A stretch of DNA of 63,195 nucleotides from Loigolactobacillus zhaoyuanensis (GCF_003946385.1 NZ_RHOE01000009.1:1-63195); one strand, 5' to 3'. Counted from the stretch's first letter, positions 18,336 through 27,934 are shown. Notes: generated from the letters alone by a model not told the origin. A program made the numbers and translations.

Positions 18336-18649
18336 GAAAAAATCCCCCTACCGATCCTTGTAAGTGCTATCATATCAATTATTCATAATATTCAAATAAT
18401 ATTTCAATGAGAACGCTCTCATTTTCACGCAGACAATAGCTCCCCTAGAACTAAAATATCGATCACCCACTTGATAGTTGCTGTTAATCATAGCCAATAA
18501 ATCATTCAGGAACTTATCTTACCAGCTATAATTTTCAAATACTTCTTTGCGAAAACCTTAAAATAGGTTGAAAAATGCAGACAGTTGCAGCTTTTTCTGC
18601 TACACTCATAACAGCTTTGACGTTGAATATTTTGGAGGAAAACTGAATT
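18336..18649. other. 314-bp divergent intergenic region
   Basis: It separates the collagen-like gene (minus) from dedA (plus). It holds the cre-like inverted repeat at 18407-18422 and, next to dedA, TGGAGGA as ribosome site preceded by TTGCAG-18-TAACAG as a weak promoter candidate. Nothing else was recognised. Confidence 0.5.
18407..18422. promoter_or_regulatory. cre-like imperfect palindrome
   Basis: ATGAGAACGCTCTCAT has arms ATGAGA/TCTCAT and the central CG of a catabolite-responsive element, fitting TGNNANCGNNNNCA with A/T flanks. It lies 72 bp upstream of the collagen-like membrane protein start. It could also be an operator for another regulator. Confidence 0.45.
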
Positions 18650-19300
18650 ATGAGTATATTGATCGATTTTATCCTACACATCGATAGCCATCTAGTAACC
18701 ATTGTTAATACTTTTGGTAATTCAACTTATTTTATTTTGTTTGCGATCATTTTTATTGAAACAGGCGCGGTTATTCTACCGTTTCTACCCGGTGATTCAC
18801 TTTTGTTTGCCGCCAGTGCGTTAGCGGCTAATCCTAACTATCATCTGCACATTGGTATATTCATCGCGATCTTCTTAATTGCCTGTGTCGGTGGTGACTC
18901 AGCTAATTTCTGGATCGGCCATAACGCAGAGCGAATTCTATCACGCTATCGCTGGTTTCGTCGTTTCATCAACGAAGATAGCTTAGCTAAGGGCCAAGAA
19001 TTCTTCGATAAACACGGTGCAATGTCAATCATCTTGGCACGTTTTATGCCGATCATTCGCACATTCGTACCATTTGTTGCTGCTGGTTCCGGTTTTTCAT
19101 ACCGCCATTTCATTCGTTATAATTTAATTGCTTGTATAGCTTGGGTAGCATTGTGCTGTGGCGCGGGTTACTTCTTCGGTAACATCCCTGTAGTCAAGGC
19201 TCACTTCTCGGCAATTATCATTGGCATCATTGTGATCTCATTGATACCGGCAATCGTTGGTATCCTGAAGAGCCGCTTTAGTGCTAAAGCAGCTGAGTAA
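18650..19300 (+). CDS. DedA family membrane protein
   Basis: The 216-residue membrane protein of the DedA (SNARE-associated/VTT) family has about five spans. Diagnostic features are the re-entrant segment IETGAVILPFLPGDSLLF (near residue 38), GGDSANFWIG and ARFMPIIRTFVPFVAAG (near 128), with the conserved Arg and Pro. Family members are linked to lipid carrier flipping (undecaprenyl phosphate or phosphatidylethanolamine) and membrane homeostasis. TGGAGGA lies before the ATG. A second, different DedA is at 51349. Confidence 0.9.
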   Translation: MSILIDFILHIDSHLVTIVNTFGNSTYFILFAIIFIETGAVILPFLPGDSLLFAASALAANPNYHLHIGIFIAIFLIACVGGDSANFWIGHNAERILSRYRWFRRFINEDSLAKGQEFFDKHGAMSIILARFMPIIRTFVPFVAAGSGFSYRHFIRYNLIACIAWVALCCGAGYFFGNIPVVKAHFSAIIIGIIVISLIPAIVGILKSRFSAKAAE

Positions 19301-19305
19301 AATGA

Positions 19306-19419
19306 GAGTGTGCCATAAGACGGTTAGCTCCTGAGCATTAGCCTAGATTGACGAATAATACACGTAGTGGATTATTTGGCGATCGTAGCTAAGCGGAGGG
19401 AGCTGTCTTATGTCACACG
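19306..19419. repeat. Palindromic intergenic repeat, copy A
   Basis: This 114-bp element folds into a long hairpin. Outer arms GTGTGCCATAAGAC and GTCTTATGTCACAC enclose AGCTCC/GGAG and an inner stem around CACGTAGTG. Its left half (AAGACGGTTAG...TGAG.ATTAGCCTAG) and right motif CGTAGCTAA match the element at 42043-42168, so the two are taken as one repeat family. Confidence 0.65.
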
Positions 19420-19442
19420 TTTAAGCTATAATGTTCGGCAAT

Positions 19443-19491
19443 AAAAAAGAGAATGCGACATAATATTACTTATGTCACATTCTCTTTTTTT
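19443..19491. terminator. Bidirectional terminator between dedA and the GGDEF gene
   Basis: AAAAAGAGAATGCGACATAA pairs with TTATGTCACATTCTCTTTTT, one mismatch, with A and T tracts on the two sides. It serves both convergent genes. Confidence 0.85.
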
Positions 19492-19517
19492 AATGATGCG
19501 CAGGTTAAGCAGTTAGA

Positions 19518-20630
19518 TCAATAGCCCGTCACAATTGCGTCACGGCCTGCTTGCTTGGCTTGATACAAATATTGATCAGCACGCTTGATGGTATCTTCCG
19601 CTCGTACATCATTGCCCAACAATTTAGTCATGCCTACAGAAACTGTTACGCAAATTTCAGTGTCTTCATACCTGATTTTCAGATTCCGTAATTGTTTCCT
19701 ATAGGCTTGGATGATCTGCTTAGCCGTAGCCTGATTGCTCCCCGCCATGATCACATTAAATTCTTCGCCACCAGTTCGATAGACTGACCATTCTGAATTA
19801 ACCTGGCGAATATAAGTATTTAGGTTCTGCGCAAAGCTTGTCAATACGGCGTTACCAGCTAAATGACCATATGTATCATTGATTTGTTTAAAGTGATCGA
19901 TATCGATCGCCACCAAGCTGATCTCGTTAATTTGTGTGCTTAACATTAACTCATGGTAAAGCTGAAAATCCTGATTAAATTTAGCCCAGTTTTGTACGCC
20001 GGTCAATTTATCATGCATGGTTTCATAGAGTAACTGCGCACTAGCTGCACCGCGATTTTTTAATAATGTACTGTAATTAAAGACGATAGCTTCAACGCAA
20101 ATATAGCAAAACAGCTGTAGCCACAGGGACCGCCAACTAAAAGCATAAAAGGCTTTAAACAAAAACCACATGAACGTACCAAATAGCAGCACAAAAGCCA
20201 AATAACGTTTAAAACGGCTGACTAACCAGACGCTTTGTCGATTGACCACAACCAAAACTAACAATAGCCCGATCAGCGCTAGCCATAGTACCCACGTTAG
20301 CGTGCCATATGAGCCAAAAGTAGCCATTACCACCAGCAGAAAAAGAAAATTAATGCCTTTATTTCGCAAAGTTAAGCAAGTATACAGCACCACTACTGTT
20401 TGTAGATTAACCATCGTCCACATATTAGTGGTCAAAAAATGATGCAGAATTCGTAAAGAAATTTCAACTGTGCTAGCATACATCACTAAAATAAGCTCAC
20501 TAAATTTTAACATTGTTTGTTTAGATCTATACAAACGAATTGTACCTTCTTCAATTCGCCGGTAGACTGAAATGTAGCCAATTGCAAAGAAAAAAGACCA
20601 AAAAAAAGTATTGAATAAGCGAAGTATCAT
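19518..20630 (-). CDS. Membrane-bound diguanylate cyclase (GGDEF domain)
   Basis: The 370-residue protein has an N-terminal membrane region of about six hydrophobic segments (residues 1-195) and a C-terminal GGDEF domain (about 205-370). The domain opens with DKLTGVQNWAKF, carries DIDHFKQINDTYGHLAGNAV and the active-site RTGGEEF, and ends with DQYLYQAKQAGRDAI. All residues needed for GTP binding and c-di-GMP synthesis look present. There is no RxxD inhibitory site five residues before GGEEF. AAAGGAG lies 8 nt before the ATG at 20630. No EAL or PilZ partner is in the window. Confidence 0.9.
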   Translation of the reverse strand: MILRLFNTFFWSFFFAIGYISVYRRIEEGTIRLYRSKQTMLKFSELILVMYASTVEISLRILHHFLTTNMWTMVNLQTVVVLYTCLTLRNKGINFLFLLVVMATFGSYGTLTWVLWLALIGLLLVLVVVNRQSVWLVSRFKRYLAFVLLFGTFMWFLFKAFYAFSWRSLWLQLFCYICVEAIVFNYSTLLKNRGAASAQLLYETMHDKLTGVQNWAKFNQDFQLYHELMLSTQINEISLVAIDIDHFKQINDTYGHLAGNAVLTSFAQNLNTYIRQVNSEWSVYRTGGEEFNVIMAGSNQATAKQIIQAYRKQLRNLKIRYEDTEICVTVSVGMTKLLGNDVRAEDTIKRADQYLYQAKQAGRDAIVTGY

Positions 20631-20787
20631 CACAAGCACTCCTTTAAATCATCCGCTAACTTCATCCTTTATGTGCAACTAATAATTAACAGCTCAGATT
20701 ATAAATATTAATTCACACGACGGAATAAGTTTAGTATAAGTTATTTCTAACCCTTAAGTCCAATTCAGCCATAAATTAACTAAAAAA

Positions 20788-20822
20788 ATAGTTGATTATT
20801 CTAAATAGAATAATCAACTATC
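20788..20822. terminator. Intrinsic terminator after the GNAT gene at 20830
   Basis: ATAGTTGATTATTCTA pairs perfectly with TAGAATAATCAACTAT, with A7 on the left giving a U-tract for the minus-strand transcript. Confidence 0.8.
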
Positions 20823-20829
20823 AAATTTA

Positions 20830-21420
20830 TTAGCTGGCAATGGCTGGTGCGCCATCTAAATCAAGTTGCATGTGATAATAACGGTGATCCCCGATCATCA
20901 TTGTCCCCACAGTTTCAAAGTCATGGCCTTGGTACAACCGTTTAGCACCAGGATTAGTAAAGTCAACGTTCAAGCCGATCGTTGTCATCCCACTATACTT
21001 AACAAAGCGTGGTAAAGCTTGAAGTAGTTGACTACCGATCCCGTGACCTTGGTAATTAGGGTCAACGGCGATTGAATCAAGATACCATTCATTATTGAAT
21101 GCTTCGGGGTCTGGCGTAAGTGGCTGCGCCTGAAAACTTTTGACACGCTGGGAGATTTTTGTGAGAATGGCGTCGACAGTATCTTCGTTTTTGTCTGGAT
21201 AGCCGAAAGCCACGCCCACGATCCGTTGGTTGATTTCGGCCACCACGGTAGTTGCCGCACCCGACAAATATGTCGGCATTTGGTAAGCTGCCCTGATGAC
21301 CTTCAGCAAGTCACCTTCCGGAACGTCTTCTAGTTCGTCTAATTGCATTTCATCGTAGATCAAACTGATCAAGGGGGCTATCTGGCCCGCATCATCAGGT
21401 GTTGCTTCACGTATTATCAC
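20830..21420 (-). CDS. GNAT family N-acetyltransferase
   Basis: The 196-residue product has a complete GNAT fold. IREATPDDAGQIAPLI opens the domain, VVAEINQRIVGVAFG is the central strand pair, and the acetyl-CoA loop reads VDPNYQGHGIGSQLLQAL (Q/R-x-x-G-x-G/A). It ends with a TNPGAKRLYQGHDFETVG strand. The start is GTG with AGAAAG upstream. It resembles uncharacterised acetyltransferases, and the substrate cannot be inferred. It is monocistronic. Confidence 0.88.
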   Translation of the reverse strand: MIIREATPDDAGQIAPLISLIYDEMQLDELEDVPEGDLLKVIRAAYQMPTYLSGAATTVVAEINQRIVGVAFGYPDKNEDTVDAILTKISQRVKSFQAQPLTPDPEAFNNEWYLDSIAVDPNYQGHGIGSQLLQALPRFVKYSGMTTIGLNVDFTNPGAKRLYQGHDFETVGTMMIGDHRYYHMQLDLDGAPAIAS

Positions 21421-21689
21421 AGTAACACTACTTTCTTAAATTTATAGAGTGTTGAAAAAGATGTTAAACAAACACCTTTTTTCAACACGTTTAGACTAAC
21501 TCAGTTTAAAGCTTGGGCTAATCTAGATTTAAGGATACCTAAACTTTTTTTACTTGTCAAAATAAATGCTGTCAAATAAATTAAATTCAGGGCTGACAGA
21601 CATAACGAAGAATTGTCAAAGTGGATTCATCTATGTGTCACACATTAAATACGACATTTTTTACTGATCAGCTTTAATAAATTTTTCAC

Positions 21690-21718
21690 TTGACAATCAT
21701 TAATCCAGCCCGTATTCT
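21690..21718 (+). promoter_or_regulatory. Promoter of the cysteine operon
   Basis: A consensus TTGACA and TATTCT with 17-bp spacing lie about 100 bp before the leader peptide start. Confidence 0.7.
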
Positions 21719-21820
21719 AAAATAGTAATCAATTCGGATAGGAATTAACTGATCACCATCTATTAATTTGATGGCCCTAGCTAATAAATACATTATTTTT
21801 ATGTAAAGGAGACACAATCA

Positions 21821-21907
21821 ATGTTCAACTTAATGTTTGCCAATGCTAACGTATGTTGTTGTGTACCGCGTCTTTCGCGATACACTGATTGTGCTACCCA
21901 AAAATAA
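21821..21907 (+). CDS. Cys-rich leader peptide of the cysteine operon (28 aa)
   Basis: AAAGGAG lies 9 nt before an ATG that opens MFNLMFANANVCCCVPRLSR and continues to YTDCATQK and a TAA. Three consecutive UGU codons (21854-21862) and a fourth Cys codon at 21890 give 4 Cys in 28 residues. The cysK-ctl-cysE genes follow, preceded by a terminator at 21945-21983. The layout is that of a transcription attenuator whose ribosome senses Cys-tRNA. The peptide itself probably has no further role. The ribosome site and codons are seen directly; the regulatory role is inferred. Confidence 0.8.
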   Translation: MFNLMFANANVCCCVPRLSRYTDCATQK

Positions 21908-21983
21908 GTGGGTTAGCAAGCCCTACTAAATCAGTTGAATCGTGAAAGGCGCAGATTTGTTTAATCAAATCCGCGCCTTTTTT
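21868..21983 (+). promoter_or_regulatory. Antiterminator/terminator attenuator controlling cysK-ctl-cysE
   Basis: GCGTCTTTCGCGAT (21868-21881, inside the leader peptide just after the Cys codons) can pair over 14 bp with ATCGTGAAAGGCGC (21939-21952), using two G-U pairs. Two compatible stems nest inside: ACTGATT/AATCAGT and GCTACCCA/TGGGTTAGC. The alternative is an intrinsic terminator: AAAGGCGC-A-GATTTG pairs with CAAATC-C-GCGCCTTT, then T6. Both use 21945-21952, so they exclude each other. A ribosome stalled at the first Cys codon would reach about 21866 and leave the antiterminator arm free. Confidence 0.75.
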
Positions 21984-22014
21984 CTATACTCATGTCCAGA
22001 AAAGAGGAAATTTC

Positions 22015-22926
22015 ATGATATATCAAAGTGTTAACCAATTGATCGGTAACACCCCGTTACTTGAGCTAAAGCTACCAGTTCCAAATAACAGCCATATTTT
22101 TGCTAAACTAGAAATGTTTAACCCAGGCGGTAGCATTAAGGACCGTCTCGGTGTGGCACTGATCGCCGCCGGTATTCAGCAAGGTAAGATTCGCGCCAAC
22201 ACCACAATTATCGAACCAACTGCTGGCAATACAGGTATTGGCGTGGCCTTGGCTGCGCAACAGCATCATTTACCGGTGATCCTTGTGGTGCCAGAAAAAT
22301 TCAGCTTCGAGAAACAAACTTTGATGAAAGCCTTAGGCGCTACAATAGTTAACACACCTTCTGCTGCTGGCATCAAGGGCGCTATCGCTAAGGCTGAAAA
22401 ACTAGCAGCGGCCACACCAAACAGTTTTATCCCGATGCAATTTAAAAATCCTGCTAATCCACAAGCCTACTACGATACCTTAGGCCCAGAATTAACGGCT
22501 GATCTGGGCTCAAAAATTGACGCCTTTGTGGCGGGCGCCGGTAGTGGTGGTACCTTTGCTGGCGTTGCTAAATACTTACAGGAACAACTATCGCAAATTA
22601 AATCTTATCCAGTTGAACCTGAGGGCTCGATCCTCAACGGCGGTCCAGAACATGGCCACCGAACTGAAGGAATTGGCGTTGAATTTATTCCACCTTTTTT
22701 CAAAAATATTCATATTGAGCAAATTTATACTATTAGCGATGACGCCGCCTTTACTAACGTTAGCTTATTGGCCCGCGAACATGGTTTGCTAGTCGGTAGC
22801 TCCAGCGGTGCGGCATTGGCAGCTAGTCTACAAGTTGCCGAGCAACTCCCTGCCGGCAGTAACATTGTCACCATTTTCCCAGATAGCAGTGAACGTTATC
22901 TGAGCGAAGATATTTATACAGTTTAA
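22015..22926 (+). CDS. cysK: Cysteine synthase / cystathionine beta-synthase-like PLP enzyme
   Basis: This 303-residue fold-type II PLP enzyme joins sulfide or homocysteine to an activated serine. The PLP lysine is in GGSIKDRLG (near residue 41), the substrate loop is [13 protein letters not shown] (near 68) and the phosphate loop is AGSGGTFAG (near 172). The EPTxGNTGIG form is closer to the Bacillus MccA/CBS group than to classical CysK, so O-acetylserine-dependent cystathionine synthesis is plausible. It is the first gene of cysK-ctl-cysE behind the Cys attenuator. In lactobacilli this trio converts methionine-derived homocysteine to cysteine. Confidence 0.9.
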   Translation: MIYQSVNQLIGNTPLLELKLPVPNNSHIFAKLEMFNPGGSIKDRLGVALIAAGIQQGKIRANTTIIEPTAGNTGIGVALAAQQHHLPVILVVPEKFSFEKQTLMKALGATIVNTPSAAGIKGAIAKAEKLAAATPNSFIPMQFKNPANPQAYYDTLGPELTADLGSKIDAFVAGAGSGGTFAGVAKYLQEQLSQIKSYPVEPEGSILNGGPEHGHRTEGIGVEFIPPFFKNIHIEQIYTISDDAAFTNVSLLAREHGLLVGSSSGAALAASLQVAEQLPAGSNIVTIFPDSSERYLSEDIYTV

Positions 22927-22934
22927 AAATTTAG

Positions 22935-24086
<1,152 letters not shown>

Positions 24087-24161
24087 ACGTTATACTGTAA
24101 CTGCAAAATTTCCACGTTGCGGCGCGTACTTAGTCAGTATGAAGTAGAGGAGGAACCAATC

Positions 24162-24689
24162 ATGTTTGCCACTGCAAAAGCCATTCAGCGACGTGATCCG
24201 GCAGCTCATAGTTTACTGGAAGTTTTGCTAACTTACTCCGGACTGCACGCATTGACCTGGCACCGTTGTTCGCACTGGCTTTACCACCACCATCAATATT
24301 TAGCCGCCAGTATTAGTGCCCATTTAGCCAAAAAAATAACTGGCATTGAAATCCACCCCGGTGCACAAATTGGTCGCCAACTTTTCATTGATCACGGTAC
24401 GGGCGTGGTGATCGGCGAAACTGCAATCATTGGCGATAATGTGACCATATTGCACGGTGTAACACTAGGTTCACGCCATACCACTAGCGGTCGGCGCCAT
24501 CCCCGAATCGGCAATAATGTACTGATCGGCGCCCATGCCCAGATTCTTGGTCCAATCACGATCAATAATAATGCTAAAATTGGCGCTGGTGCAGTTGTGC
24601 TTGCAAATGTTGCCGCCGGACGTACAGCTGTTGGCGTGCCAGCGCAGATACAACGATCAACTAAAATCGTTCACTTAGCGCAAAATTAA
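24162..24689 (+). CDS. cysE: Serine O-acetyltransferase
   Basis: CysE makes O-acetylserine from serine and acetyl-CoA, supplying the co-substrate for the first enzyme of this operon. The 175-residue product has a short N-terminal helical part with LTWHRCSHWLY. A left-handed beta-helix of hexapeptide repeats follows: GIEIHPGAQIG, FIDHGTGVVIGET, then GVTLGSRHTTSGRRHPRIG with the catalytic His region. It is the short Firmicute form, lacking the long N-terminal domain. GAGGAGG lies before the ATG at 24162; a longer frame from 24117 has no ribosome site. A terminator follows. Confidence 0.94.
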   Translation: MFATAKAIQRRDPAAHSLLEVLLTYSGLHALTWHRCSHWLYHHHQYLAASISAHLAKKITGIEIHPGAQIGRQLFIDHGTGVVIGETAIIGDNVTILHGVTLGSRHTTSGRRHPRIGNNVLIGAHAQILGPITINNNAKIGAGAVVLANVAAGRTAVGVPAQIQRSTKIVHLAQN

Positions 24690-24699
24690 TTCAATACAC

Positions 24700-24729
24700 T
24701 AACTCAGGTCACTGTACCTGAGTTTTTTA
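24700..24729 (+). terminator. Terminator of the cysteine operon
   Basis: AACTCAGGT pairs with ACCTGAGTT around a 5-nt loop, followed by T6, 11 bp after the cysE stop. Confidence 0.85.
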
Positions 24730-24788
24730 GTTTCATTTAAGTTGGCGGTTATATGCTAGGAAAAATTAAATCGAAAGAGGTTTCCGCT

Positions 24789-26038
24789 ATGATCACCCTT
24801 AAAACTGCCGCACAGAATCGAACCGCTGAATTTACTGCTTATCAAAAAAAGCAACTCGCACGACTACATCAAGTTCAAGAAACTGACCCTGCTACTGATT
24901 CTCAGCACGATGATCTTGGCTGGCTAACAGTCACTAAATGGGCTGACACGACGCAATTAGCTCATTTGCAAGCCTTAGCGACTAAAATTCAAGCTACTGC
25001 TGACGTTCTGGTTATCGTTGGTGTGGGCGGCTCCAACCAGGCTGCGCGCGCCGTGATCGAAGCGTTCGCTCAATCAACTGACCAAGTCCAAATTATTTAT
25101 GCGGGTACTAACCTTTCGCCCGCCTACTATCAGCGTTTATTAACCGAACTAGCTGACAAGGACGTGTATGTCGATGTGATCGCCAAAAATTTTGCGACTT
25201 TAGAACCTGGTATCGGCTTCCGCATATTCAAACCCTTTTTACAGGAGAAATACGGGTCTGATTACGCTGAACATTTATTGGTCACCGGTACTATCGGTAG
25301 TCAGTTAGAAGCATTAGCAAGCGCTGAAGGTTATCCTTTTCTAACTTTCCCCACTGATATTGGTGGTCGCTTCTCCGTTTTCAGCGATGTAGGATTATTG
25401 CCAATGGCAGTTGCTGGTATTGATATCACGGCGTTGATCAAGGGCGCTACACAAATGCGGGCAGCCTTACAAGCTGATACTAGCCTGAATAATCCAGCTT
25501 TTCAGTACGCTACGCAGCGTAATTATTTACTGCAACAAGGCAAGGGAATCGAAGTCTTAGCTCATTTTGAACCGCAGTTGGACTTTTTTGGTCGCTGGTG
25601 GACTCAGCTTTTCGCTGAAAGTGAAGGCAAACAAAATACTGGCTTGTTCCCAGTTGCGTTATCCTATTCAGAAGACCTGCACTCCGTCGGTCAGTACATT
25701 CAGCAAGGTCAGCGCCAGTTATTAGAAACAATGCTGGTGATCGATCAACCACAGCAGGATCTGACGATTCAACCCAGTCAGTTACTGGATAATTTTGATT
25801 ATCTAAATGACCTAGGCCTTTGGCAAATCAACAAAATCGCAGAACAAGCTACAGTCACAGCCCATCAAGCTAGCGGTATCCCAGTGATCGAACTACACGT
25901 TGACCAATTAAACGTGTCTACATTAGGTCAATTATTTTATTTCTTTGAGTACGCTGTGTTCATTTCCAGCTTGATCCTTTTGATCAGCCTGGTGTTGAGG
26001 CCTACAAGCAGCTAATGTTCACCGGCTTAGGCAAATAA
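24789..26038 (+). pseudogene. pgi: Divergent glucose-6-phosphate isomerase paralogue, C-terminus frameshifted
   Basis: The frame follows bacterial Pgi from GVGGSNQAARAVIEAF through GGRFSVFSDVGLLPMAV and WWTQLFAESEGKQNTGLFP to LGQLFYFFEYAVFISS. There a small deletion (the expected LGxN before PFDQPG is missing) shifts the frame, and translation stops at 26015. The original ending is still readable in another frame: PFDQPGVEAYKQLMFTGLGK, stop at 26036-26038. The shift removes the conserved Lys of EAYK. The SGTTTE phosphate-binding motif is also replaced by KNFATLE, so activity was probably lost earlier. AAAGAGG precedes the ATG. A sequencing error could explain the shift but not the lost motif. 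Confidence 0.8.
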
Positions 26039-26084
26039 AATTGCACTAAAAAACGCGTAGAGTTACGCGTTTTTTAGTGCAATG
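26039..26084. terminator. Bidirectional terminator after the pgi paralogue
   Basis: TTGCACTAAAAAACGCGTA pairs perfectly with its complement TACGCGTTTTTTAGTGCAA around a 4-nt loop. It spans the stop regions of two convergent genes. Confidence 0.9.
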
Positions 26085-27429
26085 CGCGATATAAGCGCCG
26101 GGTTTCTTGTGGCTTTTTAGCAGAAAAATAATAATCACGCTGCTTAGTCCGTAAGCGTAATACAGCGCCAGTATCGCGGGCAACATATAATTTAGCCGAA
26201 CGTTTTTGAACACGAAAATTACCAATAGCGAAGTGCGCTGTTCCAATTCCATTAGCACGAACCGTATTCGCTGGTAAGCGCCGCATTAGCCGAACTTGTG
26301 TCACTTCTTGACGTTTGATCTGACTGGTACGTGTACCTGGCGCTTTTAACGTAATTGCTTGCGTGGTAGCACTGGCACGGATACTGTTGCCACCAAAATC
26401 CAGCGCTAATAGGCCGCCGATCACACTAAATAATAAGCCCAGCACCAACACGAGGATAGCGCCACCGATAAGTTTACCGGCGGGACGACCTAAATTTAAC
26501 GAAATATTCACACCGACACGATCAGGTACGAATAAGCGGCGATCGTTAGGATTATTGTACATAGCATAACGCCAGTATCGATCTTCGTCGGTGGTAGTTG
26601 TCAATGAAAAGTCGCCTAACAGCTGATCTTCAAAATTGCGTTCGCGGATCAGATCATAAATAAAATACACACAAAAACCAGTGATCAGCACTAGGTAAAG
26701 ATACATCACACTGAAAATAATCGTGGTCAACGTTACTACCAGTGGCAGTATCCCCAAAACATAACTGCTGATCACCATTTGGCGCGACCAAGTTTGGCGA
26801 TAAGCATCATTGAGCAAACGGTCATGCTCTGGCTGTGCAGTAAGCACGCGTACAGGCAACGCCGCAATGACCCAATATAATAGTAGAAACAGCAACCAAC
26901 TTAGACTCAGCGCAAGTATTAATGGCCAACTGGTAGTCCAACCAAGCACGCGCCAGTTGCTGAATAGCCCGACTAAAAGTAGGATGCCGCTACCACCAAA
27001 CCAGGAAATCGGTACTAAGCGGCGATTTTTAGTTAAAATCAGCTGGGTATCGACCATTTTTTCAGTAGTTATGGGAATTCCCCAGCCTTGATGCCGCTTA
27101 AGTTGATTCATTTTATGGATAAAATGGATCTCAGTCCCATAAAAAGTACCGATCAGACCAAATAATAATAATGTAAAATATAACAAGGCTAATGAATCAA
27201 AGTGAATAAACATGATCGGTAAGCCGGCTAAACTAAAAAAAATAGCTAAACCCCAAAGTTGTTTTTTATATTGTTGGGTCAAGGCCAATATCGGCGGCTG
27301 TTGTAATGCGTTATGTGGCAATGTTGTCTCTAAAATAACATTTTTATGCGGCTTTGCTGGCAATGCGCTGGTTGCCGCCATCGTCACCGCCACAAAAATA
27401 TTTAAACCGACAAAGATCCAATTTAGCAT
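26074..27429 (-). CDS. DUF1648/DUF5808 multi-pass membrane protein
   Basis: The 451-residue protein has about eight hydrophobic segments. A C-terminal soluble domain is preceded by the DUF5808 hallmark YNNPNDRRLFVPDRVG (near residue 290). A DUF1648-type core precedes it. Members usually accompany a GntR/YtrA regulator, and here one lies directly upstream with a 2-nt gap, so they form one transcript. A role in envelope stress sensing has been proposed for relatives but is not established. The extracytoplasmic C-terminal domain is PH-like by pattern only. Confidence 0.8.
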   Translation of the reverse strand: MLNWIFVGLNIFVAVTMAATSALPAKPHKNVILETTLPHNALQQPPILALTQQYKKQLWGLAIFFSLAGLPIMFIHFDSLALLYFTLLLFGLIGTFYGTEIHFIHKMNQLKRHQGWGIPITTEKMVDTQLILTKNRRLVPISWFGGSGILLLVGLFSNWRVLGWTTSWPLILALSLSWLLFLLLYWVIAALPVRVLTAQPEHDRLLNDAYRQTWSRQMVISSYVLGILPLVVTLTTIIFSVMYLYLVLITGFCVYFIYDLIRERNFEDQLLGDFSLTTTTDEDRYWRYAMYNNPNDRRLFVPDRVGVNISLNLGRPAGKLIGGAILVLVLGLLFSVIGGLLALDFGGNSIRASATTQAITLKAPGTRTSQIKRQEVTQVRLMRRLPANTVRANGIGTAHFAIGNFRVQKRSAKLYVARDTGAVLRLRTKQRDYYFSAKKPQETRRLYRALH

Positions 27430-27431
27430 GC

Positions 27432-27812
27432 TTATTCCCCCTGTTCAAACCCTTGATATTGTGTGGTAATTATTTGCTGTAATTCCGCGACCGATAATCC
27501 ACGGATCTTAGCCGCCGCAGTCAACAAATGTAATTGCTCCTGCAAAGATTGCATAAACAACTTGTCAGCCTGAAAATCTGCTGCTACTCGGGTACCTTGC
27601 CGCCGATCGCTGATCAAGTAGCCTTCCGTCTTCAACAAGTTATACCCTTTAGCAACCGTTAACATATTGACATTTAATTCGTCAGCTAACTGCCGCACTG
27701 CTGGTAAAGTTTCGTCTGGCCGTAATTCTCCTGCCGCTAAGCCTAGAATAATCTGATCATGGATCTGCTGATAAAGTGGTACCGTGCTTGCAGCATCGAT
27801 TCGTAACCGCAT
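27432..27812 (-). CDS. GntR-family regulator, YtrA type
   Basis: The 126-residue protein has an N-terminal winged helix: VPLYQQIHDQIILGLAAGEL, ETLPAVRQLADELNVN, then MLTVAKGYNLLKTEGYLISD. The short C-terminal helical tail (about 45 residues) is typical of the YtrA subfamily, which has no ligand-binding domain. YtrA-type regulators normally repress their own operon, here with the DUF1648/DUF5808 gene. An AGTAGATG context and no strong Shine-Dalgarno sequence precede the ATG; a TATATCATA-rich region upstream may hold the operator. Confidence 0.88.
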   Translation of the reverse strand: MRLRIDAASTVPLYQQIHDQIILGLAAGELRPDETLPAVRQLADELNVNMLTVAKGYNLLKTEGYLISDRRQGTRVAADFQADKLFMQSLQEQLHLLTAAAKIRGLSVAELQQIITTQYQGFEQGE

Positions 27813-27871
27813 CTACTCACCTACTTTGTTAGTATAGTTGTATTATATCATATATAACAAACAATACAACA

Positions 27872-27901
27872 AAAAAACGCGGTTAAGCTGCCGCGTTTTT
27901 G
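27872..27901 (-). terminator. Intrinsic terminator after niaP
   Basis: AACGCGG pairs with CCGCGTT around TTAAGCTG, with A7 on the left giving a U-tract for the minus-strand niaP transcript. Confidence 0.75.
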
Positions 27902-27934
27902 TTAGTCTAATTTATTTATCCATGGCAATTTGCA

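Larger units (their letters stand above)
21421..22014. other. 594-bp gap holding the cys operon leader
   Basis: From left to right: the GNAT gene's upstream region, a hairpin GTGTTGAAAAA/TTTTTCAACAC at 21449-21488 of unknown role, the promoter at 21690-21718, a 28-codon leader peptide with a Cys run, an antiterminator/terminator pair and the cysK ribosome site. No T-box stem I or SAM riboswitch core was found. Confidence 0.7.

Noticed and set aside
21725-22000. T-box interpretation of the cys leader (GTACCGCG at 21863-21870 resembles part of a T-box core)
   Set aside because: There is no GGTGG before it, no stem I motifs (AGAGAG, GCTG) and the leader is too short; the similarity falls inside the leader peptide codons.
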